The position numbers were made by a program, and so were the translations under genes. This document shows, in pieces, positions 18,003-27,164 of a stretch of DNA of 64,000 nt. The notes beneath the pieces were generated by a model. That model was not told where the DNA came from. It did no database searches and saw only the letters and a program-made list of their open reading frames with translations. Each line of letters opens with the position of its first letter. Position 1 is the stretch's first letter. Source of the stretch: DATEBA01 sp035288045 (GTDB lineage Bacteria; Actinomycetota; UBA4738; HRBIN12); the NCBI GenBank assembly GCA_035288045.1, contig DATEBA010000012.1, positions 17,650 through 81,649 on the forward strand. Reading direction: 5' to 3'.

Positions 18003-20222
18003 GTGGCGACGACGAAGCGCCGCGGGTCGTCCAAGAGCTCGTTGAAGAAGAAGAGGACCCCGGTGCGCCAGCACCTGGCACCCTGGGCGCGCGACGCCCT
18101 GGGAGTCGGCCTCGTGGTCGCAGCCCTTCTCGCGGTTCTCGCGCTGTGGTTCGATGCGGCCGGTCCGGCGGGAGGCGTGATCGAGTACGTGCTCCACGGG
18201 ACGATCGGAAGCGCCGCCGTGATCTTCCCGTTCCTCGGCTTCTATTGGGGCGTGCTCTTGCTCCGCGGGACGGCCGAGGACGACCGGGTGCGCATGTTCA
18301 TCGGCTTCGCGATCGCGGTCGTGGGGATCCTTGGGCTCCACTCGATCGTGAACGGCAACCCGAGCCCGGCCTCAGGCTACTCGGGGATCCGGGACGCCGC
18401 CGGGATGCTCGGCGCGATCGCGGCCTGGCCGCTCTCCAACGTCGTGTCGGCGATCGGCGCCGGCATCGTCTGCGCCGGCCTGGCGTTCCTCGGCATTCTG
18501 ATCTTCTCGGGAACCCCGCTCGCCACGGTGTGGGAGAGGTTGGGCGAGCTCCGCGAGGAGCTGGCCGAGCGACAGGACGCCCGGATAGCCCGCGAGGAGG
18601 AGCGGGAGAAGGAGGCGATGCGCCGACGGGCGGTCCGTGACGAGGAAGAGGAGGGTCCGACCGTCGTTCTCCCCGAGCTCTTCGACGAGGAGGAGCCGGA
18701 GGAAGAGGAGGAGCTCGAGATCCCGCCGCGCCTGGTCCGAGCGGCCGAGGCCGAGCAGCCGGAGGAGTACGAGCTGCCGCCGCTCTCGTTGCTGCGCAAG
18801 GCGCCTTCTTCTTCGGCAGACGGGCGGGACGAGGAGCACACCATGGAGGCCCTCGAGCGCACGTTCGTCAACTTCGGCGTGCCGGCGCGGGTGCCGACCG
18901 CGCACCGCGGGCCGACGGTGACCCTCTACGAGGTCGAGGTCGAGGCCGGAACCAAGGTGCACAAAGTGCTCTCGCTGGCCGACGACATCGCCTACGCGCT
19001 CGCGACGCCGGACGTCCGCATCATCGCTCCTATCCCGGGGCGGTCGGCCATCGGCGTCGAGGTCCCGAACAAGGTGCGCGACTTCGTGACCCTTGGCGAC
19101 GTGCTTCGCTCCAGGTCCGCAAAGGAGGCGGCAGACCCCCTGTCGGTCGGGCTGGGCAAGGACGTCCACGGGCGGACGGTGATGGTGAACCTCTCGGACA
19201 TGCCTCACCTGCTCATCGCCGGCGCGACCGGGGCGGGCAAGTCGTCGCTGATCAACGCGTTCGTGACGTCGATCCTCATGCGAACGACTCCCGAGGAGGT
19301 GAAGCTAGTCCTGGTCGACCCCAAGCGCGTCGAGCTGTCGCACTTCGCCGACCTGCCGCACCTGCTGTCGCCGGTGATCGTGCATCCGAAGCGCGCCGCG
19401 GAGGCGCTCGAGTGGGTCGTCCGGGAGATGGAGCTGCGCTACGAGATCCTGGCCACCGTCGGGGTTCGAGACCTGGACGGCTACCACGAGGGACTCGAGG
19501 AGGGAACCCTTCGCATCCCTCCCGGGCGAGAGGATGACTTCGAGCCGCTGCCGTTCCTGCTGGTAGTGATCGACGAGCTGGCCGACCTGATGATGGTCGC
19601 TCCGCGCGCCGTCGAGGACGCGATATGCCGGATCGCGCAGATGGCCCGCGCGGTCGGGATCCACCTGGTCGTGGCCACGCAGAGGCCATCGGTCGACGTG
19701 GTCACGGGGCTCATCAAGGCGAACATCCCCTCGCGGATCGCGCTGATGACGTCGTCCCAGGCAGACTCGCGCGTGATCCTGGACATGAACGGTGCCGAGC
19801 GCCTGGTCGGCCACGGCGATATGCTTTTCGCCCCGTCGAGCCTCTCCAAGCCGCTGCGCCTCCAGGGCGCGTTCGTGACGGAGGCCGAGATCCAGGCGGT
19901 AACCGAGTTCATCCGCTCGCAGCGCGAGCCGGAGTACGCGACGCACGTCGAGGGGCTCGGGAAGCCCCCCGCCGAGGACGAGGACCTGGGCGGCGACGAC
20001 GAGCTCCTGGAGCAGGCTGCCGAGTTGGTCATCAGCTCGCAGTTCGGGTCGACGTCGATGCTCCAGCGCAAGCTCAAGGTCGGCTTTTCGCGCGCGGGGC
20101 GCTTGATGGATCTGCTGGAGCAACGCGGGATCGTCGGGCCGTCGGTGGGATCCAAGCCGCGCGACGTGCTGATCACGTGGGAGGAATGGGAGGAGTCCCG
20201 CGCCGCCCACACGGGGTCCTGA
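18003..20222 (+). CDS. ftsK: DNA translocase FtsK/SpoIIIE
   Basis: A 739-residue septal DNA pump that clears chromosomes from the division site. The N-terminal 170 residues contain about four membrane helices. A charged linker rich in Glu follows (about 180-260), then the motor domain with Walker A GATGAGKSS (about 407-415) and Walker B LLVVIDELADLM. The C-terminal gamma winged helix (SSQFGSTSMLQRKLKVGFSRAGRLMDLLE) would read polar DNA signals. GTG 18003 lies one base after the RNase J stop. Length is on the short side for actinobacterial FtsK, as the linker is brief. Confidence 0.95.
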   Translation: MATTKRRGSSKSSLKKKRTPVRQHLAPWARDALGVGLVVAALLAVLALWFDAAGPAGGVIEYVLHGTIGSAAVIFPFLGFYWGVLLLRGTAEDDRVRMFIGFAIAVVGILGLHSIVNGNPSPASGYSGIRDAAGMLGAIAAWPLSNVVSAIGAGIVCAGLAFLGILIFSGTPLATVWERLGELREELAERQDARIAREEEREKEAMRRRAVRDEEEEGPTVVLPELFDEEEPEEEEELEIPPRLVRAAEAEQPEEYELPPLSLLRKAPSSSADGRDEEHTMEALERTFVNFGVPARVPTAHRGPTVTLYEVEVEAGTKVHKVLSLADDIAYALATPDVRIIAPIPGRSAIGVEVPNKVRDFVTLGDVLRSRSAKEAADPLSVGLGKDVHGRTVMVNLSDMPHLLIAGATGAGKSSLINAFVTSILMRTTPEEVKLVLVDPKRVELSHFADLPHLLSPVIVHPKRAAEALEWVVREMELRYEILATVGVRDLDGYHEGLEEGTLRIPPGREDDFEPLPFLLVVIDELADLMMVAPRAVEDAICRIAQMARAVGIHLVVATQRPSVDVVTGLIKANIPSRIALMTSSQADSRVILDMNGAERLVGHGDMLFAPSSLSKPLRLQGAFVTEAEIQAVTEFIRSQREPEYATHVEGLGKPPAEDEDLGGDDELLEQAAELVISSQFGSTSMLQRKLKVGFSRAGRLMDLLEQRGIVGPSVGSKPRDVLITWEEWEESRAAHTGS

Positions 20223-20409
20223 CGGTCGAACCGGCGTCCACAGCCGCCATCACCGCCAGGTGCTGGACCTTGCGCGCGGCGTGGCTGTCAAGGACGACGA
20301 GGTCGTGCCAAATACGAACGCCGTCTGGCCGAGAGAGGGATTGCCCGACACGCTAAGTTGGCGGGACAATTCTGCGACCCAGAGGGATTTGGTCGAAACG
20401 ACGCCACAG

Positions 20410-20796
20410 ATGAGCAAGAGGACCCGACACCGCCGTTGGCCGGTAGTCGTGCCGTCACTGCTCGTTCTGGGGATCCTGCTTTGGGCCTCGTCTTCATACT
20501 TCTTGGGCATGTTCATGGGCGCCCGCAGCATCCCTAGCTTGCAGATCGTGAACAAGACGGACCAGACGATCTCAATCTTCTACCTCCTTCCGGACGGAAC
20601 GGAGGCAATGTCGATCGAGATTTCTCCTCATACTGTGGCGGACGCACCCATCACCTGCGGGAAGAATGAGATCGTCGCGCGGACGCGAAGTGGCGCCGAA
20701 GTGGCACGTCGCGGTCCCTTCCCTGATTGCAACTTGGAAAGGTGGTCATCGCCGCGCCGCGCTCGGGATGAATCCGTTTCCAGACCGGTCAAGTAA
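20410..20796 (+). CDS. Small membrane-anchored protein, unknown function
   Basis: A 128-residue protein with one N-terminal membrane helix (about residues 11-33) and an outward-facing domain of about 75 residues with two cysteines (ITCGKNE and PFPDC) that could form a disulfide. I do not recognise a family; the layout (short beta-rich segment, ARTRSGAEVARRGPFPDC) recalls small exported actinobacterial proteins. ATG 20410 is chosen because it directly precedes a basic stretch and the helix; upstream codons encode nothing protein-like. Codon use is less GC-rich than in the flanking ftsK and ABC genes, which hints at later arrival. Confidence 0.55.
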   Translation: MSKRTRHRRWPVVVPSLLVLGILLWASSSYFLGMFMGARSIPSLQIVNKTDQTISIFYLLPDGTEAMSIEISPHTVADAPITCGKNEIVARTRSGAEVARRGPFPDCNLERWSSPRRARDESVSRPVK

Positions 20797-20852
20797 CTGA
20801 ACCGCTTCGGGCCCGCTGGTTTGTCACATGCGGGGGCGCCCGGCATGCTTGG

Positions 20853-22643
20853 GTGAGGCTTGGCCAGCCCCCGTCGGTAGCCCTAGGGGATCTGTTGAGC
20901 GAGCAAAGAAGCGTTTTCGTCCGCGGCATGCGGATCATCTGGTCCTACGTGAGGACCCACCCGGTGCCATTCGCCGTAGCGGTGAGCGGGGCGGCTGTCT
21001 ACGCCGGCGCAACGGTCGCGAGCACTGTTGTCCTGGGCAAGGTCACCGACGGGGTCATCACCCCGGCATTCCGCGGGCGGGTGAGCACCGGGACGATCCT
21101 GTGGGGCGCGGCCGCGGTGATCGCCGTCGGGCTCGTCCGCGCGGCCGGGATCGTCGCCAGGCGCTACTTCGCCGGCATGACCGGCGCGCGCATGCAGCGC
21201 ACCCTCCGCGAGCAGGTCGTGGAGCGCTACCGGGCGCTTCCCCTCGCCTACCATCGCGCCCGCCCTACCGGTGAGCTCCTCGCGCACACCCAGGCCGACG
21301 TCGAGGCAGCGACCGAGGTCCTGCATCCGCTCCCGTTCTCCACCGCGGTCGTTCTGCTCGTCGTGTTCGCGGTGGTCTCTCTCCTCGTCACCGACCTGTT
21401 CCTAGCCGCGATCGGCCTCGCGGTCCTGCCCTTCCTTGCCGAGCTGAACCGCGTCTACTCCAGGAAGGTGGAGGCTCCCCTCGGGCGCGCGCAGGAGCGG
21501 ATCGGCGAGCTCGCCTCCGTGGTCCACGAGAGCGTGGACGGCGCACTGGTGGTGAAGACGCTCGGCCGGGAGCCGACCGAGGTGGCCCGCCTCGCGGCAA
21601 AGGCAGACTCCGTGCGAACGGAACGCGTCGCGGCAGGACGCCTGCGGGCCGCGTTCGAGCCTCTGTTCGAGACGTTGCCGAACCTGGCCGTCGTCGTGCT
21701 CCTGGTTGTCGGCGCGTGGCGGGTATCGACCGACGCGATCACCGTCGGCGACCTCGTCAGGTTCGTGAGCCTGTTCCTCCTGCTCGCGTTCCCCGTCCGC
21801 GTGATCGGGTTCGCTCTATCGGACGTTCCCCGCGCCGTCGTTGGGCGAGAGCGCCTCCAGGAGGTCTTCGACGAGCCCGTGACCCTGCCCCCGGCTGTCG
21901 AGGCGCTGCCGCTGCCCGGGGGCTCACTCGACGTGTCCGTCCGGTCGGTGAGCTTCTCCTACGGCGACTACCGGGTCCTGGACGACGTCTCGTTCGATCT
22001 GGCTCGGGAAGAGTCCGTGGCCGTTGTCGGGCCGACCGGTGCCGGCAAGACGACTCTTGCGGAGCTGCTCGTGCGCCTGGCGGACCCCGACTTCGGGTCT
22101 GTCCGGCTCGGAGGTGTGGACCTCCGCCACCTCGATCCCGCGGAGCTTCGTGCCGCCGCGGCCATCGTGTTCCAGGAGAGCTTCCTGTTCGCCTCGACGG
22201 TGGGCGAGAACATCGCGCTCGGGCGGCCGATGGGTGACGAAGAGGTCGTGCACGCCGCGCGGCTCGCGCAGGCCGACGGGTTCATCGGGGGCCTGCCCGA
22301 CGGTTATGAGACGGTCGTCGGCGAGCGAGGCGTGACCCTGTCGGGCGGCCAGCGCCAGCGGGTAACGCTGGCCCGAGCGCTCGCCGGCCGCCCGCGGCTG
22401 GTGATCCTCGACGACGCGATGTCGTCGGTAGATCCGACCGTCGAGGCGGCGATCCTCGCCGGGCTCCGCGGCGCGCTCGGCGGGACGACCGTCGTCGTGA
22501 TCGCCCACCGGCCCGCGACGATCGCTCTCGCGGACCGGGTGCTGTTCCTCGGGCGGGGAAGGATCCTGGCGGAGGGGACCCACGAGGAGCTGCTGGCTCG
22601 CCCGGAGTACGCGGCCATCGTGCTCGCGAAGGAGCCGGTGTGA
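20853..22643 (+). CDS. ABC exporter half-transporter (first subunit)
   Basis: A 596-residue fused membrane/ATPase subunit with about six helices followed by a nucleotide-binding domain: Walker A GPTGAGKTT (about 390), signature LSGGQRQRV, and Walker B VILDDAMSSVD. The residue after the Walker B aspartate is Asp rather than the catalytic Glu, so its composite ATP site should be weak. Its stop overlaps the start of a second half-transporter with a normal Glu, so the pair should form a heterodimer with one degenerate site, as in TM287/288-type exporters. Substrate unknown (lipid or drug). Confidence 0.9.
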   Translation: MRLGQPPSVALGDLLSEQRSVFVRGMRIIWSYVRTHPVPFAVAVSGAAVYAGATVASTVVLGKVTDGVITPAFRGRVSTGTILWGAAAVIAVGLVRAAGIVARRYFAGMTGARMQRTLREQVVERYRALPLAYHRARPTGELLAHTQADVEAATEVLHPLPFSTAVVLLVVFAVVSLLVTDLFLAAIGLAVLPFLAELNRVYSRKVEAPLGRAQERIGELASVVHESVDGALVVKTLGREPTEVARLAAKADSVRTERVAAGRLRAAFEPLFETLPNLAVVVLLVVGAWRVSTDAITVGDLVRFVSLFLLLAFPVRVIGFALSDVPRAVVGRERLQEVFDEPVTLPPAVEALPLPGGSLDVSVRSVSFSYGDYRVLDDVSFDLAREESVAVVGPTGAGKTTLAELLVRLADPDFGSVRLGGVDLRHLDPAELRAAAAIVFQESFLFASTVGENIALGRPMGDEEVVHAARLAQADGFIGGLPDGYETVVGERGVTLSGGQRQRVTLARALAGRPRLVILDDAMSSVDPTVEAAILAGLRGALGGTTVVVIAHRPATIALADRVLFLGRGRILAEGTHEELLARPEYAAIVLAKEPV

Positions 22644-24421
22644 GCGAGCCGACTCCTCCGACCGAGGGCGCGCTTCGGGTTCTGCGTCGCGGACTCCGCG
22701 ACTCGCCGGCTCTCCGCCGCGGCTTTCGATTCACGGTCCTGCTCGCTCTGGTGGTGACCGCGGGGCGGCTCACGATCCCCGTGCTCATCAACCTGGTGAT
22801 CGATCGGGGCCTGTCGGGGCCGGACGGGTACCGGCCGGGGTTGGTGCTCGTCCTGGGGGCCGCCGGCGCGGCCGTCTCGCTCCTCGTCTATCTCGCGGGG
22901 CGAGTCGCCTACACCCGGCTAGTGAAGGCCAGCGAAGCGGCGCTCCGCGACCTGCGTGTGCGGGCGTTCGAGCACATCCACGAGCTCTCGATCGCCGACC
23001 AGAACGAGCAGCGCCGCGGAGCCTTCGTGGCCAGGGTCACCTCCGACATCGACGTCCTCGCCATGTTCATGGAGTGGGGCGCGATCTCGTGGGTGGTGTC
23101 GCTCTCGATCATGACGGGCGCGCTCGCGCTGATGTTGTTCTTCTCGTGGTGGCTGACGCTCGTGGTGATCGCGGTGGTGATCCCGCTCGTGTTCGTGATG
23201 CGGGCGATGCAGCGGGGGATGGCGACCGCGTATAACCGCGTGCGCGACCGGGTGGGCGAGGCCCTCTCGGAGGTCTCCGAGTCGGTCATGGGAGCCGCGG
23301 TCGTCCGCGCCTACCGTCTGGAGGACCGGACCGAGGCGAAGGTCAAGGAGGCGATCGGACACCAGTACCGGGCCCAGATGAACGCGAACCGTTACATGGC
23401 CATGATCTTCCCGACGGGCGACCTGTTCGGCTCTGTGGCCGTCGCCGCATCGGTCGCCCTCGGCGCATGGTTGGGGCCCGGCCACGGGCTCACGGTGGGT
23501 TCCCTGGTCGCCTTCCTGTTCCTGGTGGGCGTCCTGATCGAGCCACTCTCGGAGCTGTCGGAAACCTTCGACACGACCCAGAGCGCGATCGCCGGGTGGA
23601 GGAAGGTGCTGGGGCTGCTCGACCTGCCGGCCGACGTCACAGAGCCGTCTCCGGGCCAGCCCCTAGCGTCGGGGGCGTTATCCGTTGCGGCGCAGGGCGT
23701 GGAATTCTCTTACCGCGACGGTGTGCCGGTGCTTCGCGGGATCGACCTCGAGCTTCCCGCCGGGACTCACGCCGCGATCGTCGGCGAGACCGGATGCGGC
23801 AAGACGACGTTCGCGAAGCTCCTGTGCCGTCTTGCGGATCCGACGTCCGGGCGCATCCTCCTGGGCGACGTGGATCTCCGTGAGGTCGTGCGGCGGTCCC
23901 GACGCGACTCGGTCCGTATGGTGGCCCAGGACGGTTTCCTCTTCGACACCACGATCCGGGAGAACGTCCGCTACGGGCGCGAGGACGCGACCGACGAGGA
24001 CGTCGAGCGTGCCTTCAATGATCTCGGTCTTGACTGGTGGGTTCGCCGTCTCCCCGAGGGGCTGAACACGCCGGTCGGCGAGAGGGGCGAGGGCCTGTCG
24101 GCGGGGGAGCGTCAGCTGGTGGCGCTCGCGCGCGCGCTGCTCGCGGAGCCGGGGCTCCTGATCCTTGACGAGGCGACGAGCGCGGTCGACCCCGAGACCG
24201 AGCGCACGCTGGCGGTGGCCATGGAGCGGGCGTCTGCGGGGAGGACGACCGTAGCCATCGCGCACCGGCTCTCGACCGCGGAGGGCGCCGACATCGTGCT
24301 CGTCTTCGATAGAGGCAGGATCGTCGAGCGCGGGCGGCACGATGAGCTCGTCGCCGCGGGCGGCATCTACGCGTCCCTCTACGAGAGCTGGCTCGGGAAC
24401 GCGCATGCCCGACGCCTATAA
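22640..24421 (+). CDS. ABC exporter half-transporter (second subunit)
   Basis: A 593-residue partner of the preceding subunit, joined by a GTGA overlap. The membrane domain holds about six helices, followed by an ATPase domain with Walker A GETGCGKTT, a shortened signature LSAGERQL, and a canonical Walker B LLILDEATSAVD with the catalytic Glu. The complementary defects and consensus features of the two subunits support an asymmetric heterodimer in the cytoplasmic membrane that exports its cargo. The stop codon region contains a good -10 element for the next gene. Confidence 0.9.
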   Translation: MSEPTPPTEGALRVLRRGLRDSPALRRGFRFTVLLALVVTAGRLTIPVLINLVIDRGLSGPDGYRPGLVLVLGAAGAAVSLLVYLAGRVAYTRLVKASEAALRDLRVRAFEHIHELSIADQNEQRRGAFVARVTSDIDVLAMFMEWGAISWVVSLSIMTGALALMLFFSWWLTLVVIAVVIPLVFVMRAMQRGMATAYNRVRDRVGEALSEVSESVMGAAVVRAYRLEDRTEAKVKEAIGHQYRAQMNANRYMAMIFPTGDLFGSVAVAASVALGAWLGPGHGLTVGSLVAFLFLVGVLIEPLSELSETFDTTQSAIAGWRKVLGLLDLPADVTEPSPGQPLASGALSVAAQGVEFSYRDGVPVLRGIDLELPAGTHAAIVGETGCGKTTFAKLLCRLADPTSGRILLGDVDLREVVRRSRRDSVRMVAQDGFLFDTTIRENVRYGREDATDEDVERAFNDLGLDWWVRRLPEGLNTPVGERGEGLSAGERQLVALARALLAEPGLLILDEATSAVDPETERTLAVAMERASAGRTTVAIAHRLSTAEGADIVLVFDRGRIVERGRHDELVAAGGIYASLYESWLGNAHARRL

Positions 24422-24422
24422 T
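24417..24422 (+). promoter_or_regulatory. Candidate -10 element before the RodZ-like gene
   Basis: A perfect TATAAT covers the stop codon of the ABC gene, 35 bases before the TTG start of the next gene. No convincing -35 was found 17 bases upstream, so an extended or activator-dependent promoter would be needed. Confidence 0.35.
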
Positions 24423-24456
24423 CGCTGCTGGTCCGACCCAACCCGAGGAGTTCCGC

Positions 24457-25152
24457 TTGCAGGATGCGAAGACCGGGGTCGGCTCGACGCTCAGGAAGGC
24501 GCGGCTCGTGCGAGGCGTGAGCCTCGATGAGGCGAGCCGCGACACGAGGATCCGCCCCGACGCGCTGACCGCGCTGGAGGATGAGGACTTCGGCGCGCTC
24601 CTCGGCGACGTCTACGTGCGCGGCGCCATCCGTTCCTACGCCACGTACCTGGGTCTGGACGGCGCGGACCTGGTAACCACCTACGCGCTCGGCGCCGGCG
24701 AGCCGCCGACCGCGCAGCCGCCGCCGTTGCACACGCGTCGTGCCGTTGGTGAGAGGCGGCCCGGCAACCACCGGCTGGCGTTCATGGTCGCGGGAGTGCT
24801 GCTCGCGGCCGCGGCCGCGTTCGGGGTCATCTCGACGCGCGAGGCCGCGCCACCGCCTTCGTCTCTCGAGACGGCACCGCCGGTCGCCGAGGTGGCCACC
24901 GAACCGGTGATCGACCTCGCCATGGTGGCGCACGGCAAGGTGCGGGCCATCGTCGTCGTCGACGACGGAGTTCGCGAGGTGCTGACGCTCGAGCCCGAAG
25001 AGCAGCTCGCCTTCGAGGCGGTGGAGTCGATCAGGGTGCGCTTGGCGCGCGGCAGCCTCGTGGAGGTCACCGTGAACGGCGAGGCCCTGGGCGCTCCCGG
25101 CGTCCCGGGGAAATCCTGGGAGCAAACCTTTTTCGCGCCGGCGACGCCATGA
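24457..25152 (+). CDS. RodZ-like helix-turn-helix membrane protein
   Basis: A 231-residue protein with an N-terminal HTH_25 domain of the RodZ type (STLRKARLVRGVSLDEASRDTRIRPDALTALEDEDF, then VRGAIRSYATYLGLD), a single membrane helix at about residues 109-127, and an outer beta-rich domain similar to DUF4115. RodZ links cytoplasmic filaments to the cell-shape machinery. TTG 24457 follows GAGGAG with suitable spacing. The stop overlaps the cinA start (ATGA), so the two are coupled. Role in this non-MreB-proven organism is inferred. Confidence 0.8.
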   Translation: MQDAKTGVGSTLRKARLVRGVSLDEASRDTRIRPDALTALEDEDFGALLGDVYVRGAIRSYATYLGLDGADLVTTYALGAGEPPTAQPPPLHTRRAVGERRPGNHRLAFMVAGVLLAAAAAFGVISTREAAPPPSSLETAPPVAEVATEPVIDLAMVAHGKVRAIVVVDDGVREVLTLEPEEQLAFEAVESIRVRLARGSLVEVTVNGEALGAPGVPGKSWEQTFFAPATP

Positions 25153-26411
25153 GGGCGGAGATCCTCGGGATCGGGACCGAGATCCTGCTCGGCCAGATCG
25201 CGAACACGAACGCCCGATGGATGTCCGAACGGCTGGCCGAGATAGGCGTGGACGTGCTCCACCATCAGGTCGTCGGCGACAACGTCGAGCGCATCGCAGA
25301 GGCGTTCGGGCTGGCGCTGTCGCGCTCCGACGTCGTGATCGCGACCGGCGGCCTGGGTCCCACGCAGGACGACGTCACCCGCGACGGCCTGGCGACGGCG
25401 CTCGGGGTGGGGTTCGAGCGGCATCCCGAGATCGAGGAACTACTTCGGCAGAAGTTCGCGCTCCTGGGCCGCGAGATGCCCGAGTCGAACCTGCTTCAGG
25501 CCGACGTGCCCGCGGGAGGGCGCTACATAGCGCCGAAGCGCGGGACGGCGCCGGGTCTGGTCTGCGAACTCGACGGCAAGCGCGTGTACGCCGTGCCGGG
25601 GGTGCCGGCCGAGATGCGGGAGATGATGGAGGAGACGATCCTGCCGGAGCTCCGACTCCTCGCCGGCGACGCGGCCATCGTCTCGCGGGTCCTCCGGTGC
25701 ACCGGCATCGGCGAGTCGCGGGTCTCGATGCTTCTGGACGACCTGTTCCACCTCTCCTCCAACCCGACGGTCGCCTATCTCGCGTCGTCTGGAGAGGTAA
25801 AGGTCAGGCTCACCGCCAAGGCCGACACCGCCGCCGAGGCCGAGACGCTGATCGAGCCGATCCTCGACGAGGTCCTCATCAGGCTCGGCGACTTCGTCTT
25901 CACGGCGCGCGACGAGTCGCTGGAGGAGGCGGTGCTGCGGTTGCTTCGCGAGCACGGAAGGACGCTCGCGTGCGGGGAGTCGCTCACCGGCGGTGAGGTC
26001 TCGGAGCGGCTAACCTCGGTTCCAGGCGCGTCGGATTCCTTCCTCGGGTCGGCGGTCGCCTACGTCTCCGAGGCCAAGCGCTCGGTCCTGGGCGTCTCGC
26101 GGGAAATCCTCAACGTGGACGGACCCGTCAGCGAGGCCTGCGTGAGGGAGATGGCGGCCGGCGCTCGCAAGGTCTTCGGCGCGGATGTTGGCCTGGGGAT
26201 CACCGGGGTTGCCGGCCCCGATGCGCACGGCGGCCACGAGCCGGGATCGGTCTGGGTAGCGATCGACGCGGACGACGTGCATCACGCCAGGTTCTTCCTC
26301 GCGCCGGGGGACCGCGACCAGATACGGCGGTGGGCCTCGCAGGCTGCCCTCGACCTCGTGCGCCGGTACCTGGAGGGAAGGCCGCTTCCCGACGCCGATC
26401 GGATCATCTGA
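25149..26411 (+). CDS. cinA: CinA-like protein (competence/damage-inducible; NMN deamidase type)
   Basis: A 420-residue two-domain protein. The N-terminal MoaB/MoeA-like domain begins RAEILGIGTEILLGQIANTN and carries GGLGPTQDDVT. The C-terminal CinA domain (LACGESLTGGEVSERLTSVPGASDSFLG, GITGVAGPD) is a nicotinamide-mononucleotide deamidase in characterised cases, recycling pyridine nucleotide. Length is normal. It lies one gene upstream of recA, as in many bacteria where cinA and recA are linked. Its start and stop overlap both neighbours. Confidence 0.93.
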   Translation: MRAEILGIGTEILLGQIANTNARWMSERLAEIGVDVLHHQVVGDNVERIAEAFGLALSRSDVVIATGGLGPTQDDVTRDGLATALGVGFERHPEIEELLRQKFALLGREMPESNLLQADVPAGGRYIAPKRGTAPGLVCELDGKRVYAVPGVPAEMREMMEETILPELRLLAGDAAIVSRVLRCTGIGESRVSMLLDDLFHLSSNPTVAYLASSGEVKVRLTAKADTAAEAETLIEPILDEVLIRLGDFVFTARDESLEEAVLRLLREHGRTLACGESLTGGEVSERLTSVPGASDSFLGSAVAYVSEAKRSVLGVSREILNVDGPVSEACVREMAAGARKVFGADVGLGITGVAGPDAHGGHEPGSVWVAIDADDVHHARFFLAPGDRDQIRRWASQAALDLVRRYLEGRPLPDADRII

Positions 26412-26995
26412 TGGCCCGGGACCGCGCATCCCGGCCGGAGGCCCGGCCGCTGCGTCTGTTCGTCGCGATCACGATCCCGGAGCGGGTCAGCGTCGCCCTG
26501 GCGGACGCGATCGCGCCGTGGCGCGAGCGTTTCCCGAGGGCACGGTGGGTTCCTCGGGAGAACGTGCACGTGACCCTCAAGTTCCTGGGGAGCACCTGGC
26601 CGCGGCTGCTGGAGTGGGTCGTCGAGGAGGTCGGCTCGGCGGCGTCGGCTCGCGTCCGGTTCGAGTCGAGGCTGGAGGGCCTAGGCGCCTTCCCCTCTGA
26701 GCGCCGCGCCCGGGTCCTTTGGGCGGGGCTGCACGATCCCGACGGAAGGATGGCCGCGATGGCCACCTCTCTCGACGAGGCCCTCGCGCGCGAATTCGCG
26801 CCGGAGAAGCGGGGCTTCACGCCGCACCTGACCGTCGCCCGTTCGCGGCCTCCTCTAGAGCTCCCCCGGGGGTTCGCGGAGACCTCGGTCGAGAGCGAGC
26901 CGTTCGTCGTCGAGCGGCTGGTTCTCTTCCGGAGCCACCTGCGACGGCCGACTCCCCTCTACGAGCCGCTCGACGAGTTCGCCCTCGGCGGATGA
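26411..26995 (+). CDS. thpR: RNA 2',3'-cyclic phosphodiesterase (2H/LigT family)
   Basis: A 194-residue 2H-phosphoesterase with both catalytic tetrapeptides: HVTL in ENVHVTLKFLG and HLTV in FTPHLTVARSR. The enzyme hydrolyses 2',3'-cyclic ends of RNA. ATG 26411 shares bases with the cinA stop (TGATG); the upstream in-frame extension was rejected. cinA-thpR-recA is a recurring order. It is probably the last gene of the rodZ-like/cinA operon, as the recA promoter region follows. Confidence 0.9.
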   Translation: MARDRASRPEARPLRLFVAITIPERVSVALADAIAPWRERFPRARWVPRENVHVTLKFLGSTWPRLLEWVVEEVGSAASARVRFESRLEGLGAFPSERRARVLWAGLHDPDGRMAAMATSLDEALAREFAPEKRGFTPHLTVARSRPPLELPRGFAETSVESEPFVVERLVLFRSHLRRPTPLYEPLDEFALGG

Positions 26996-27019
26996 AGCCG
27001 CGTGTTCGCCTCCTTGACC

Positions 27020-27035
27020 TCGAACATACGTTCGA
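27020..27035 (+). promoter_or_regulatory. LexA (SOS) box before recA
   Basis: TCGAACATACGTTCGA is a 16-base near-perfect palindrome matching the actinobacterial/Gram-positive SOS consensus CGAAC-N4-GTTCG. It lies between TTGACC (27013-27018) and a TAGTCT -10-like hexamer (27037-27042), so bound LexA would block RNA polymerase. Two related boxes sit upstream of lexA. Confidence 0.92.
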
Positions 27036-27164
27036 CTAGTCTCACCCTGGTTGCGGCTTCGTAATGACAGTGGTGTGATTCGTGTCAGACCCCCGGGCTA
27101 GGGTCCGGCCGAAGGGTTCGCCCGGATTGCGGCCTCGCGGGCGAGGGGAAAGAAAGGGGCTTCG

